Below the pieces are notes generated by a model, which saw only the letters and a list, made by a program, of their open reading frames with translations, did no database searches and had not been told where the DNA came from. A DNA stretch of 64,000 nt from Tethya wilhelma (taxonomy: Eukaryota; Porifera; Demospongiae; Tethyida; Tethyidae), in assembly GCA_964030475.1 (NCBI GenBank), contig CAXIPT010000003.1:3346901-3410900 (forward strand), read 5' to 3'. Numbering within the stretch: position 1 is the stretch's first letter; the number at the start of each line of letters is the position of its first letter. Shown piece by piece: positions 30,566 through 51,896 of this stretch. Made by a program: the position numbers and the translations under genes.

Positions 30566-32749
30566 ATGTCAGCTACACCCCTATGTGTGTTGTGCACAGA
30601 GCGTGATTCCACCCTCTCAGTTATGCATTTCACTGTGAACCGTCCAATTTTGATCTTTTTAGCTGTCCTATCAATTGTCAACCTTCTGATATCAACTTTT
30701 TACATGGAAGATGCCTCCTTGAAGAAAAAAATGATACAAAGAGTGGAGCAACTTGAAGATCTGAATGGAAGACTCCATAGAGACATCAGTAGTCTCTCAG
30801 ACCAGTTGGAAAGAGATTCAGTTGAGAACCTAGCACAGAGGAGATCAGTACATGCAAGTAGTACTGCCAACCAGAGGGAAAGTAGTGTGGCTGATTATGA
30901 TAACTGTGAGACAATACATATTGCCATGGTAGCAGCAGGTTCAAAGACTGCAAGAAATGTTACCACTGTAGTCAAGTCAATCCTGTTTTACAGACGCAAT
31001 CCACTTCATTTCCACATACTCACTGATGCAATTGGGCTGCATATCCTCTCCACTGTGTTCCACACTTGGCAGTTGCCAGCTGTCAATGTGAGCTTCTATT
31101 CTACTGAGCAGCTGGTAGAGAAGGTCTCTTGGATACGAAATTCACACTATTCTGGCATATTTGGCCTTTTGAAGTTGACTCTACCGTCGGTTTTACCACG
31201 TTCTGTGAAACACATCATTGTTCTTGATACAGATCTGATGTTTGCTTCAGACATTGCTCATCTGGCAATGTTCTTCAATGAGATGGATAGGCAACACAAA
31301 TTGATTGGTTTGACGGAGAACTTGAGTGATTGGTACTTGGGAAAGCTTTGGGAGCTCCATGAGCCTTGGCCGGCCCTTGGTCGTGGTTTCAACACAGGAG
31401 TGGTTCTCCTAAACTTGGAGGTGATGAGAGAAGCAGGCTGGAATGATATGTGGGAACAGGTGACCAAGAAAACTCTCCAGAAGTATCGTGCAACTGCTCT
31501 TGCTGACCAAGACATCATCAATGCACTTATCAAAGAAAATCAGAGCATTCACTATGTATTGCCGTGTGCTTGGAATGTTCAAATGAGTGAACACACTCTG
31601 AGCCATTACTGTCTTGACATGGCCACTCAGTTCAAAATCATCCACTGGAATTCTCCTGACAAACTTGAAGTGCAACAAAACTATGGTCCCTATTTTAAGA
31701 GTTTGTACAACATGTTTGAAAGTTATGATGGGGGGTTGTTAAGAGCAACCCTACTCAGGTGCAGTACCAGTGGCGTGTTGACACTATTAACAGATTCTGA
31801 TCAAATTAAGAGGGAAACTGCCCCTTGCTATGAATTGAGGAAGGAAGGAAAGAAGATTCGAAGAACTCATCCTTATATTTTGGATTACCAGTGGCAAAAT
31901 ATTCCTTCTGACCAGTACGATATCACCTTGGTAGCCCAACTGTCAGTAGACAGACTGCAGATGCTTGAGCCACTCTGTAGACAGTGGGAAGGTCCTTTAA
32001 GTATCGCTCTTTATGCAACTGACTCTGAAGTGAAGGAAATCCTTCACTATTTTTCCCAGTCAATGTTTTTCAAAGACTATGTACAAACTTCTAAGCTTGG
32101 GCTCCACGTAGTGTACAGCTCTGATCACAAGTACTACCCTGTAAACTACCTTCGTAATGTGGCTTTGAATAACGTTCAAACACCTTATGTGTTTCTCAGT
32201 GATATTGATTTTCTGCCGATGTTTCACCTCTATCACTATCTCAAAGAGGCAATAAGAGTTCTTGGAACAGAGAGAAGAGCATTTGTGATCCCTGCATTTG
32301 AAACACTTCACTATAAATTCACATACCCACAAAGCAAACTCGAGCTGTTGAAGATGTTGGACAATGGTGAGGTGCATACATTTCGATATCATGAATGGAG
32401 AGAAGGACATGCTCCTATAAATTTTGAACACTGGAGGATGGCAGGTGTCCCTTACAAGGTGAACTGGGCTGAGAATTTTGAGCCATACATAGTTGTCAGT
32501 AGAAATGTGACCCGATATGATGAACGATTTGTAGGGTTTGGGTGGAATAAAGTTTCCCACATAATGGAGCTGAATGCACAAGGCTACGAGTTTGTTGTTC
32601 TAAATGATGCCTTCACCATACACCTGCCACATGCTCCATCCTTGGACATAGCTGGGTTCAGGAGTGATAAACACTACCGTGACTGTGTGGCCGTTTTGAA
32701 GAGGGAATTCAAACAGGAGCTTTTGACACAATATGGAACCACTATATGA
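30566..32749 (+). CDS. LARGE1-like: LARGE-type bifunctional xylosyl/glucuronyltransferase
   Basis: 727 codons in one exon. In vertebrates LARGE builds the alternating xylose-glucuronate polymer (matriglycan) on O-mannose of alpha-dystroglycan in the Golgi. The N-terminus has a type II anchor (ILIFLAVLSIVNLLISTFYM) and a coiled coil (VEQLEDLNGRLHRDISSL). The GT8 domain starts at CETIHIAMVAAGSKTARNV, with DTD at 221-223 (IVLDTDLMF) and WPALGRGFNTGVVLLNLE. The GT49 domain starts near DITLVAQLSVDRLQMLEPL, with DID at 546-548 (FLSDIDFLPM) and FVGFGWNKVSHIMEL. Both metal-binding DxD motifs are intact and the length is close to vertebrate LARGE (about 756). The 30623 Met just before the anchor is an alternative start. 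AATAAA at 32885. The lack of introns is unusual, since vertebrate LARGE genes have many. Confidence 0.95.
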   Translation: MSATPLCVLCTERDSTLSVMHFTVNRPILIFLAVLSIVNLLISTFYMEDASLKKKMIQRVEQLEDLNGRLHRDISSLSDQLERDSVENLAQRRSVHASSTANQRESSVADYDNCETIHIAMVAAGSKTARNVTTVVKSILFYRRNPLHFHILTDAIGLHILSTVFHTWQLPAVNVSFYSTEQLVEKVSWIRNSHYSGIFGLLKLTLPSVLPRSVKHIIVLDTDLMFASDIAHLAMFFNEMDRQHKLIGLTENLSDWYLGKLWELHEPWPALGRGFNTGVVLLNLEVMREAGWNDMWEQVTKKTLQKYRATALADQDIINALIKENQSIHYVLPCAWNVQMSEHTLSHYCLDMATQFKIIHWNSPDKLEVQQNYGPYFKSLYNMFESYDGGLLRATLLRCSTSGVLTLLTDSDQIKRETAPCYELRKEGKKIRRTHPYILDYQWQNIPSDQYDITLVAQLSVDRLQMLEPLCRQWEGPLSIALYATDSEVKEILHYFSQSMFFKDYVQTSKLGLHVVYSSDHKYYPVNYLRNVALNNVQTPYVFLSDIDFLPMFHLYHYLKEAIRVLGTERRAFVIPAFETLHYKFTYPQSKLELLKMLDNGEVHTFRYHEWREGHAPINFEHWRMAGVPYKVNWAENFEPYIVVSRNVTRYDERFVGFGWNKVSHIMELNAQGYEFVVLNDAFTIHLPHAPSLDIAGFRSDKHYRDCVAVLKREFKQELLTQYGTTI

Positions 32750-33151
32750 ACTGGTGTCCAGACCATGATCAACACCTCACTTGACCGATATCACAAAAAA
32801 TGTCTCACTCTAAACATTCATTCATTCATTGAAACATTTATATGTATTACGGTATTGTGTATAATTATGAATACATATTATAGTAATAAAATTAATGTTT
32901 TCTGTTCTTAAGTTTTAGCTGGTTGAAATCAGGTATAAATTATAATAAGAAGAATCTGTACTACTTATGTACACATACCAAGGCGTGTGAAACGTGCAAT
33001 GCAACAAAAACAGACAATATAGATCTTAATAAGGTACCTAGAAACTGTATGAATCCACAAGTATACAGATACTAGCTGACATGCTACACAAAATGTCGGA
33101 GTTTTACACATATAAACAACAGTACACTAAGTCCTAAGGTGGTTGAAACAG
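32750..33151. other. Convergent intergenic region LARGE / collagen 2
   Basis: Holds the LARGE poly(A) signal (32885) and the collagen 2 3' UTR. AT-rich; nothing else recognised. Confidence 0.6.
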
Positions 33152-35388
33152 TCAACGGATGAAGCAGACAGGACCTAACTCAATACCCAACGCTTCTCCT
33201 CTCTGTTGGCCTGCTAGTACAGAAACGTCTGTAATAGGCAGCTGGTTGGGTGAGCTTGTGCTGAAACTGTAGACATTTGATGCCACTCTGTTCCTTAGTT
33301 CCTGTACGACAACAGTGAGTAATTAAAACATTTATCACAACTATACCCACAAAGAAGTTTCTATGTGTGTTATACTGGTTGATGGCATTCTAGTGACTTA
33401 CTTGACATCCATTTGAAAGAACATTAGCTGTTAGTTGACTATTCTTCTTAAAGCCTCTGAATTGGGGTGTTTCTTCAATGGCCAGATTCTTACAACGGAT
33501 TGTTACTTGTTGTTGAGCATTGTGACTAGTGATTTGTAGCATCTTGAGTTGTACTTTATTGATGTCGTACTTGAACTGCAAAGGAGGCATCAATTCAAAC
33601 AACTTGGCAAATGAACTTTGCTATTTTTGCAATTACCTTTCCAAAGAGTTTAGAAAGAGAGTAATAGGATTCTTCGCTTTGTTTAATCTTCCTCATATCA
33701 CTGTCAAGCTGTTGAAGATAGATTTGACATGAGCAATAGCTTACAGCTAGAGTGCAACATGTTCATTTGAAGCTCACCTTTTCTCTTAGGTCAATACAAG
33801 TGGCACAACCTCCATCTTCAAAGTCACAGTTCACTTGGAAGGCATCAGCTGGGTGTGCTCCATTTGGATCTATCCAATAGGCACCTGTACCGATAAGCAC
33901 AAATGTTACAATACCACCAATCAGCCACAGAAAGATCAGTTCATAACAATCCTCAAAAATCAGGTGATTGTTATCTTGATCGTCACTGCTCTTTCTTACC
34001 ACTGGGAATGCCTGGATATTCTTCTTGGAGCTCACAACAGGAGCGTGCGGGGAATTCTTTGGTACCATTTGGTCTCTTAGTAAGCTCAATAGTGCGAGTT
34101 ATGTTGTCCATCTCAATCACCAAGGAGAGCATCTAATAAGATTACATCATACCTTAGTCCTCTTTTGCTACAAGACAACAGTAAGTTGGTCAAAATGGTT
34201 GGTCTGACTTACTGCATCCATGAATTCATCTTCTCCAGAAATGTAGAATGATTTTTTGGCCGTCGATGCCCGGAGTGCTGGAACTCCAGGCTCCCCCTAG
34301 AGAAAACAGAGATGCAACAAATATTAGGACATGTGTGCAGTTAGTTACTAGTTTCTTACTGGTTCTCCTGGATACCCCGGTCGACCATGGTCTCCCTAAA
34401 GTGAGCGAAAGAAACAAACAAACAAACAAACAAACAAAAACAAAAACAAAACAAAAAAAGAGTAAATATCGATAAACATAAATGACTACACAATCATGTT
34501 TTTCTTACAGGTGGTCCTCTGTACCCCGCTCCTCCTGGTGACCCCTGCAGTTAATAATTTAATCATAACAAACAAACAGGAAAAAAAAAAAAAGCAGCGA
34601 ACAAGCAATGATGGTGGCAACAAAATTGATTACAGTTAGAAACATACAGGGATGCCAGGGAACCCATCTATACCAGGATCACCAATTCTTCCTTGATCTC
34701 CCTACACAAAACAGCACATGTTGTCAGATCATAAAAGAATGACTCTGATCTACAATAATTCACTTACTGTCACTCCAGGGGGGCCATGTGGACCAACCAG
34801 TCCAGCGTCTCCTTGGGGACCCTGTGTAATGTCCGTACACAATACAATTCATACTGGCAAGTGTTTATGGATGCATATAATGAATCGTTAGTGTTCATAC
34901 ACTTAATCCAGGTGGACCGGTGTCTCCTTTTGATCCTGTTTCTCCTGACCGTCCCTACATATGTGCAGTAACACAAACAATACCATGTCACATGCCATTG
35001 TATAAGTCTAAAAGATAAGCTCACATGATCTCCATGTTGTCCTTTGGGTCCATCAACACCAATGGGACCAAGGTCTCCCTGAATAAATTTAAAAAAAAAA
35101 AAATCAAATTTAAATTTTAGCATCGAATTTCACCACTTTCAAACTTACTCTAGGTCCTGGAATACCAGGGAATCCTGCATCACCAACACGACCACTAGCT
35201 CCCTTCAGAGAAGAAGAAGAAGAAAACAAAACACATCATTGTTGTGATCCATACATGATTCAAGTGATCTACTCCACATACAGGCACTCCTCTTGCTCCT
35301 GGAGGACCAGCCTGACCGGGTCGCCCTCGGACACCTTTTGGACCAACATCTCCAGCTGGACCTTCCTGACCAGCATCTCCAATTGTTC

Positions 35389-35431
<43 letters not shown>

Positions 35432-38400
35432 ATGCATGTACATGTGCATGTACATGTGCATGTGCATGTGCATGTGGGCGTGCGTGTGTGTGTGCGTGCA
35501 TGTGTGCGTGCTTGTGTACGTGTGTGTGTATGCATGTGCGTGTGTGTGGTGTGTGAAAGAGAAGAGACTTACAATATCTCCACGAGTTCCTTGATTTCCA
35601 GGAGTTCCAGGTGGTCCAACAAATCCCTGTATTGCGCAACAAAAGTGCATATAAACAAGCAAAAACAAATGCTGTCACCATGTATAGCTTACAGTCTGTC
35701 CTGGTGGCCCTCTCAGTCCTTTGGGTCCTGCTTGACCAGGTTGGCCCTGTTATATAATGTACTAATTTACTAACTGCACATGTAGCCGCAAAAGCAAACC
35801 AACATACCACTGTTCCTAGCTCTCCATCAGTTCCTGATGTTCCATCTCTTCCAGCAAATCCCTTGGCACCTTCTCTCCCAGCAGAACCAGGTGCTCCTTG
35901 TGGTCCGGGTGGTCCCTATATTTATTGTGCACCCAATACCAAAATGATATCATTGACAGAATCATTTAATGCTCTCAGTTTCACTCACAGTAACACCAGG
36001 TGGTCCTCGTGGTCCAACTTGACCAACAGGGCCTTTAATACCCTAAGTGAGCAAGCAAATAATTAGGTACTTGTATACAAGATTTCACATACTATAATAA
36101 TATATATATACCTGTAAAGATCGGAACAGCCTATAATGCATCATGAAACAAAAATGCACATACCCGAGCTCCAGTCTGTCCAATACTCCCATGAGCACCC
36201 TGAGGTCCGCTAAAACCTTTTTGTCCCCGATCTCCAAGAGGACCAACATCTCCTTCATCTCCAGATATACCCTACAGAGTACAAATGACAATGAGCATCA
36301 AGCACAAGCTGACTAACTACGTATATACCGTAAACGTGGAAATATTGGCGGTACATTAAATTTGGTGATTTGGCAATTGTCTTAAATCGCCAATATTTTT
36401 GTTGGATGCAGTCAGACAAAAATCGCCAAATTAAATTCCCGCCAATATTTCCACGTTTACGGTAGTAGAATTGCAAGCTCACTGTTTGTCCTGTTACTCC
36501 AGGATGGCCTGGGTCACCTCTCCTTCCAGCTGGTCCCTGTATGCAAACAACAGCCAATTGTCATACACTTGTTCTACATTGCAATGGGTATATCACTTAC
36601 AGTGGCTCCATCTGATCCTCTGTCTCCTGGGAAACCATCCTTTCCTCGTACTCCCTGAAATGGTTGTCAATAACCTTAATTTCATAGCATTTATGAAATG
36701 AGTAACCACTTACTCTGTCTCCTCTCTCTCCAGGAATTCCTTTGTCTCCTTTCAACCCAGTTATACCCTGAAAATGTACAGTCATGCATGGTGCATTAAT
36801 TCACCATTATTCCTTTAATATACACAATAAATCTATAAAAGTGTACGTACAGGTATCCCTGAGAGACCTGGCCTTCCAATAGGACCTCTATCACCAGAAA
36901 ACCCAAAATCTCCTTTCTCTCCTTTTGAACCACCTGTTCCAGCTGCACCTCTATTTCCCTACACCACAAGTGAGGTTATTTATTTGCAAATGAGCTTGGA
37001 AAAAAAACAATTTCAAGTTAACGTACCACATTGCCATTTCTTCCCCGTGGGCCTTGCTCACCAGCCGATCCATCAGCACCCTGGACATTGCAATGTACTT
37101 CAAGTCAAAACAGTTACATCAATCTTGTCTTCTTGTTGTATACCTTAGATCCTCTTTCGCCAGTAGTACCTGATTCTCCTCGTCTTCCAGGCACTCCTGG
37201 TCGACCAGCTGGTCCTGTTGAGCCTTTCTGACCTTGTGGACCTTGTTGTCCCTGCATAACAAGTAGAAGGAAATATTACATTTGTACAAAACACATTAAT
37301 TTTTAGCTTCAATGCTTACTCGTGCTCCATTTGCACCAGGTGCACCTGGCTCTCCCTTTGGCCCAGCAGCTCCCTAGATGTAATAACCACAGTTGAATAA
37401 AAACACAATCTACAATCCACGCACAACACGTTCAACAAAACACACCCTTGGTCCCCTGTCTCCATCAGGACCATCAATGGCTTCAAGACCAGGAGATCCC
37501 TATAGCATATGTACATAAAATGCCACATAATATAATGTTGGCATGAAGTTTGAAGAATGGACTTGACGTACTGGTTGTCCAGGTGGTCCAACAGGCCCAA
37601 CCGATCCAGGCTCACCAGGTGGACCCTAGAAGTGGGACAATTAAATTAATAACATTTTTAAATACTAATTGTTATTTTGAGTGACCTACAGGTTGTCCAG
37701 GTGTACCATCAGCTCCTGGAGCTCCAAGTGGGCCTCTCTCTCCCTATAGACGTCAAATCATGTAATGAAAGAAACCTCAGAAGGCAACCATGGCTAGCTG
37801 CTAACTCACAGCTTCTCCAGGCAGACCAATAGGACCAATATCTCCAGGTGCTCCCTACAAATTGGGGTTATTTGTCATTATTGTAGCTGTATACTATACT
37901 TTTTATCTTAACTTACATCTTCACCAATTGCACCAACTTCACCAGGCTCACCAGGGATACCCTGTACGACAGATTGAGAGTTGTGGAAATAAAAGTGGTC
38001 CATGCAGTAGCAGCTATCTTAGTATAACTTACAGGAGCACCATTGTTGCCATTTCTTCCAGCATCACCATGGACACCAGGATCACCCTGTAATAAATTTA
38101 ATAGTTTAAAGATCTATAGAAGTTAAAGAGATGTGCAACACTTACATCTCTTCCAGGTGCTCCTTGCTCACCTCTCAAACCAGGATCACCAACTTCACCC
38201 TAGTAAAGAAAATGTTTTGACTTCCTGCACAGTTAGAGTTTTTATTAAAGACAACAACTTACTATAGGACCAGTTGCACCAAGTCGGCCTGCCTGACCAG
38301 GCTCACCATCTTCCCCGCGGACACCTCTGGGACCAGCAAATCCTCTGTCTCCATTTGGACCGGGTGGACCCTGAGAGTTTTTCATAATTATGTGTTGATA

Positions 38401-41400
38401 AAAATTCTGTTCAGTGAAGTCAATCTGTTGAGTCTTACAGGGTTTCCTCTTGCGCCTGTATTGCCAGTGTCTCCCACAGCTCCTTGTACACCCTGCATGC
38501 ATGCACAATTTTGTATACTTGCCATAATAATGACATGCATTTATGCAGACCACTACAGGACTGTACGGTCGCTAAAGAATAACAAGTGTGTCCTTACAGC
38601 AGCTCCAGGCAATCCAGAAATTCCAGGATCTCCGGGCTCACCCTGATATTATGACAATGGTGATACAATTAAACAATCCAAGACAGAGGTATTGGTTCAC
38701 ACTTACAGACAGTCCATCAAGACCAGGAAGTCCCTGTGGTCCCCTGTCTCCTACTTCTCCCTATACCAACACACAACACACAACTTAACATAGTTAAGCC
38801 CATGCATTATTTTGTATTTGACTTACGTTGGCTCCAACATTTCCATCCGAGCCTGCTAGACCATTAGGGCCCTATTTGGAATTGAAAAGCTTGATCAATA
38901 CATGTGTATACTAAAGGTCTGTCAATGTCACAATGGTCCACACAACTCACTCGATCTCCTCTCCTGCCAGCTCTTCCAGGTGCACCAGGGCTTCCATCCA
39001 ATCCTCTGATACCTTGATCTCCATTGAACCCAGCGTCTCCAGCAATACCAGTTGGTCCCTTGTTCCCTGGCGTTCCAGCTGGTCCACTCACACCAGGTTC
39101 ACCTTGATCTCCCTTGGCACCATCAAAGCCATCTCTGCCTGGTGTACCAGGTCTACCTTGAATTCCTTGATCACCAATTTCTCCTTTCTCTCCGAACTCT
39201 CCAGGAGAACCATGATCTCCAGCAAGACCTCGTTTACCAGGAATCCCTTCGTCTCCTGGTAATCCAGGAACTCCTTGTGGACCTGGAGGACCTCCAAATC
39301 CGACATTTCCATCTTCACCCTGTGTAAATTTATATCTATCATTAAATCATTAATAATATTTCAAAGTGACAGTTGATCTAACTCACAGGAGGTCCAGGAG
39401 GGCCAGAGAATCCAGCTCTTCCAACTGGTCCCCTGGTGCCTGTTGCACCTCGTGTTCCTGGTTGTCCATCAATTCCGTCTAGACCAGGTGAGCCAGAATC
39501 TCCAGGCTGCCCATCACGCCCAGCAGGACCCTACATACATTCACAGATTCAACAATTATTCATCTTCCTAAGAGGCCGTGTTAATTGTAAATGCCACTTA
39601 CAGGCTCTCCTCTCTCTCCAGGCAGTCCTGGTTGTCCAGCTTGACCTTGTGGTCCCTATGTAACAAGTCATATGACGTAAACATCATGTACAAAGAAGCA
39701 AGGACAAACTTACCAGAGCTCCTGATGTTCCTGGAATACCAGCATCGCCAGGAAATCCCTAGCATGTAAATAGAGCAATCAAACAAATCACAAATGCTAC
39801 TTTCATAATAATTTCAAACTCACAGGTGGTCCAGGTGACCCAGTGGGTCCTCGATCTCCCCTAGATCCCTCAGGACCCTGAAGTGATATGAATAACGCAT
39901 ATTACTTGGACTATCCTGCATTTGCACTTGGTTATAATGACTAATCATACAGCTATTCCAGGTGGACCAGAAAAACCAATGGGACCAGGTAGACCTTCTT
40001 TTCCTGGGATACCATCATCACCAGGAGGACCTTCCTCTCCAGGTAGACCCTGTAAGACAAACATAAACACCATAAACTTAGTATAGGTATGCAATGTAAG
40101 CACACAGCCTCACCGGATGACCAGGACGACCAGGTGGACCTACTGAACCTTGGTTGCCAGGAATACCCTACAAGGAAAAGGAATAAAAAATCTTTATTTA
40201 GCCATGATGAAAAGCACTGTGAATATCAATAGTGATTAGTTTTGTCTTTGTGCTCACTCTCTCTCCTAGAGGTCCAGGGATTCCTTTATCTCCAATTAGA
40301 CCTGGGTGTCCCTGAATGTATGTGATGGGCGTCGATGAGTCAATGATTCAAACTGTCATTGTCATTATACAAATGAGACTTACTGTTCTTCCATCAGGAC
40401 CAGGTTCTCCGATTGGACCTGGAGGTCCACGAGCACCCTGGAGTAATTGACAAATTATGGTGGTTAGTATACTAATAAGTGCAACAATGATAATCAACGT
40501 ACAGATCTTCCTTGCTCTCCAGGCAGACCAGGGTTGCCAGGATATCCTTCAGGACCCTTTAAAACAGTAGTGATGAACATTACTAACCATGCATGCACTT
40601 AATGCATGTATATAAGGTGTCAGTATGGTACCATGTTATACTATTAATTAAAACTTACATATTGACCAATGGGACCTTCTGCACCAATAGGACCAGGTTC
40701 TCCAGGTTGCCCAACTGGTAGAGGTATAGGACCAGGAAGCTGGTTAACTGGACCTTTTCCACCATTCCCAAGGCCTTGTAGAGTAGCCTACAAAATCAAC
40801 ACATTGAAATTTATTCTAAGTATGCATGAATTTGCTATTGAACATTAAAAAATCTACCTGGGAATAAAGCACTGGTCCTGGTGGACCTGGAATACCCGTA
40901 GGGCCAACTACTCCATCATTGCCAACCACTCCAGGATCGCCGGGTCTTCCCCTCACACCATTTCTACCAGGTGGACCTTGTCGACCCTTCAAGGATGTAT
41001 ATAGAAGTTGTACAGTTAGCTCTGATGCAGGATAGTGTTAACATGCTACTTACAGCAAGACCAGGTCTTCCAATTGGACCAGGGTTGCCTGGCTACATGA
41101 AAAGGTATATAAAAAGGAAGACAAGTAATGTATGGATTATTAACTATTTGCCTGCCATTTAATTCTATAATATCCATGCATAATTATTATAATAATTATT
41201 AAGTCAACATACTAATCCTCGGAAGCTTGCTCCCTTTTGTCCTGGATCTCCAGGATCACCAACTTCATAGATCTGAAAATAATTTTATGATTAATCTCAT
41301 TCGGATTTTGGCACCATGCATAGACTACAGATATCTTCACAATGACACTCGATGATGAGCTCACCTGGTCTTGATTTGGTATAACTGTTGGAAAAGGAGC

Positions 41401-42682
41401 TAGAGTAACAGGATTGCCTCGTAATCCTAATGGAACCAAGTCAGGATCCTGCAACCCTTGGCCACACTGTGCATCATAGTTGTAGAAATCACACTGGCGT
41501 TGAGCTGCTGTACTTGCGCCATAGAAAGGGTGATCTGTGCCTAGTGGTTGGTCAGGAATTAACACCATCTGAGTTACTCCAATCTGGATGAGATATCATG
41601 GTAATTGCAAGAAAGCAATAAATTTATACATACATTGTGGATGAGTACATGCTTGGTTGCTAATTTTGACCATACCCTTGGTGCTGTTCCACACTGAGTA
41701 TTATATGCTGGTTGAAACACGTTTGTATCAACAAAGTCGTCACATGCTATGAAACAGTCTGAGAGATCCACAGGCACTACCAAAAGTGCATTTTCAAAAC
41801 ATTCGAAGTAGAGGCTGACAGATTCTGGTGATACTTCAATGGCAAAATGTAACCAAATATTTTTCGTCTTTGTGGCTTCAACATGTGCCTCAATTGTTCT
41901 AGGGGGTAATGGGAACTGGATGGTACTGGGTCCACACTGAAAACCACTAAATGTTACATTCAAACTGTAGGAGCACGTATCCAAGGTGACGATGAATTGA
42001 TCAGAAACATTCAACAGTGTGACAGCTGATTTTAGATCGTAAAGTTGGATCTTAAACAAGAGAGAGTAGTCAGGAGGAAAATGTCCACGGCAAAGTTCTT
42101 TTCCATTAAGGACATAGTTGTCAGCTGGGTTAACCACCATTGCAAACGCACCATAATCATTTGGTATTGCACCCCTTGAGCTCGCAATTGCACCAGCTAA
42201 GGTATCACTAAAGGCAAGTGATTCCACAACATAATCCGTTGATCCTGCAAGTCACAGGTACACAGTGCATGACATTTTGTGTATACATGCATGCGTGGTT
42301 ACTAAATAGTGGAAATTGGTTCAAATCCATGCATGCATGCATGGCTATAATTATTATAGTGCTTTATAGGTTCATCAGCCCATGTGCACCTATATATGCA
42401 CAAGGACAATTAATGTTTAGAGTGTATGCATGCAGCCTTACCTATTGGGTACGCTGTACAGAGATTGAACTCTAAAACATCTGGTGGGACATATTTCAGC
42501 GTGCCACTCTGCAAATCATCCAATTCCTGATCCACAAGTGTTTCGTCTTGGACGGAATCGGCAAATTTGGCTGAACCGAAACCAGACGATATGTCTTCAA
42601 CGTCGGTTTGCGCATGTACACCACACAATAGAATAGCAGCTACAAACAGGACAAGAGGAGTCCCCATTTCGACACGAATCAT
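33152..42682 (-). CDS. Fibrillar collagen chain (collagen 2), TSPN type
   Basis: Starts [25 protein letters not shown] (alternative Mets at 42706 and 42667): a clean signal peptide followed by an acidic segment. Exon 2 (42244-41636) codes a TSPN/laminin-G-like domain ([40 protein letters not shown], then two Cys before the end). A Gln/Cys-containing linker exon follows (about 41586-41364), then a short minor helix, an interruption ([20 protein letters not shown], about 40740-40880) and a long Gly-X-Y helix of many exons down to about 34260. COLFI exons: about 34137-34009 with PARSCCEL, 33887-33781 with YWIDPNGAH, 33735-33635, 33576-33403 with VTIRCKN and SNGC, and the last exon, 33302-33152, ending [10 protein letters not shown]. 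The cysteine of WIDPNxGC is His here and C2 is Glu; extra Cys occur next to C1 and in GGCATC. Secreted; B-clade-like by its TSPN module. Confidence 0.92.
35391..35552. repeat. (TG)n and CATGTG microsatellite in collagen 2 intron
   Basis: Pure TG run at about 35393-35430, then alternating CATGTG/CATGTA units and TGCGTG variants to about 35552. It starts immediately at an exon acceptor boundary (minus-strand acceptor side), so the polypyrimidine tract of that intron is replaced by a CA-rich tract. Confidence 0.85.
36326..36464. mobile_element. MITE-like element with 26-bp perfect terminal inverted repeats
   Basis: Begins TACCGTAAACGTGGAAATAT and ends with its complement, ATATTTCCACGTTTACGGTA; the match continues 6 bp further inward. 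The interior has ATTTGGTGATTTGGC and complementary AATCGCCAAAT words shared with 46447-46590 and 2998-3157. It lies within a collagen 2 intron. 139 bp, non-coding. Confidence 0.8.
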
Positions 42683-43397
42683 GCCTACAGCGCTAGCTGC
42701 ATGCAAGTTTCCAGTCGAATATCTTGCAAAGACTTTCTAATTAGGGTGCTCTCCCCCGTTGGCTATAGCACAGCAGTACTAGTTGCATGCAACCTCGCAG
42801 CCGTGTTGCTGCGAAAAGCCTAGGTTCAAAGTTGCAGGCCCATTTCCCGCCAGCGGATAGCGCCATCATGTATGTATAGGACAATAGGCTTTGTGGTATA
42901 AGGCCATTTACACCGACATTTGTCCAGCCAATTCAATAATGCGGCCGGAAACAAAAGGCTGGACAACTACCTTCCGTGGGGTGAATTAACACCACCATTG
43001 TTTACATTGACATGGCAGAATGGAACTTATTTCAAGTTTCCATACGTTCGTTCCAGACTTCCATGCGCGATCACTAGCTGTTGCGCGTTGCGCGGCGCCC
43101 GCGTAGAGCGAGTGTAGATGTGTACGTGTTTTCCTAACTGCAACAATAAGGTAAAAAATGGTATAGTAATAAATAAAATCGCAAGAGACTACAGATAAAA
43201 TTTTGTACATGCAGCTATCACATAAAACTATATAGACTGTTCATGAAACATGCAGTGGAGAGCTAAAAGTAAAAAAACAACAACAAAATCAATGTTTACT
43301 GAGTATACATAATACCATGTAATTTACTGTATACAACATTCTTTGAGACAAAATGCAATAAAATGCCATGCTATTGAGCAAATCTGTCAATAGCTAG
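42683..43397. other. Intergenic region collagen 2 start / collagen 3 stop
   Basis: Both genes are on the minus strand. A CpG-rich patch (GTTGCGCGTTGCGCGGCGCCC, about 43081-43101) stands out in AT-rich surroundings and may belong to the collagen 2 promoter. No gene seen. Confidence 0.5.
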
Positions 43398-51896
<8,499 letters not shown>

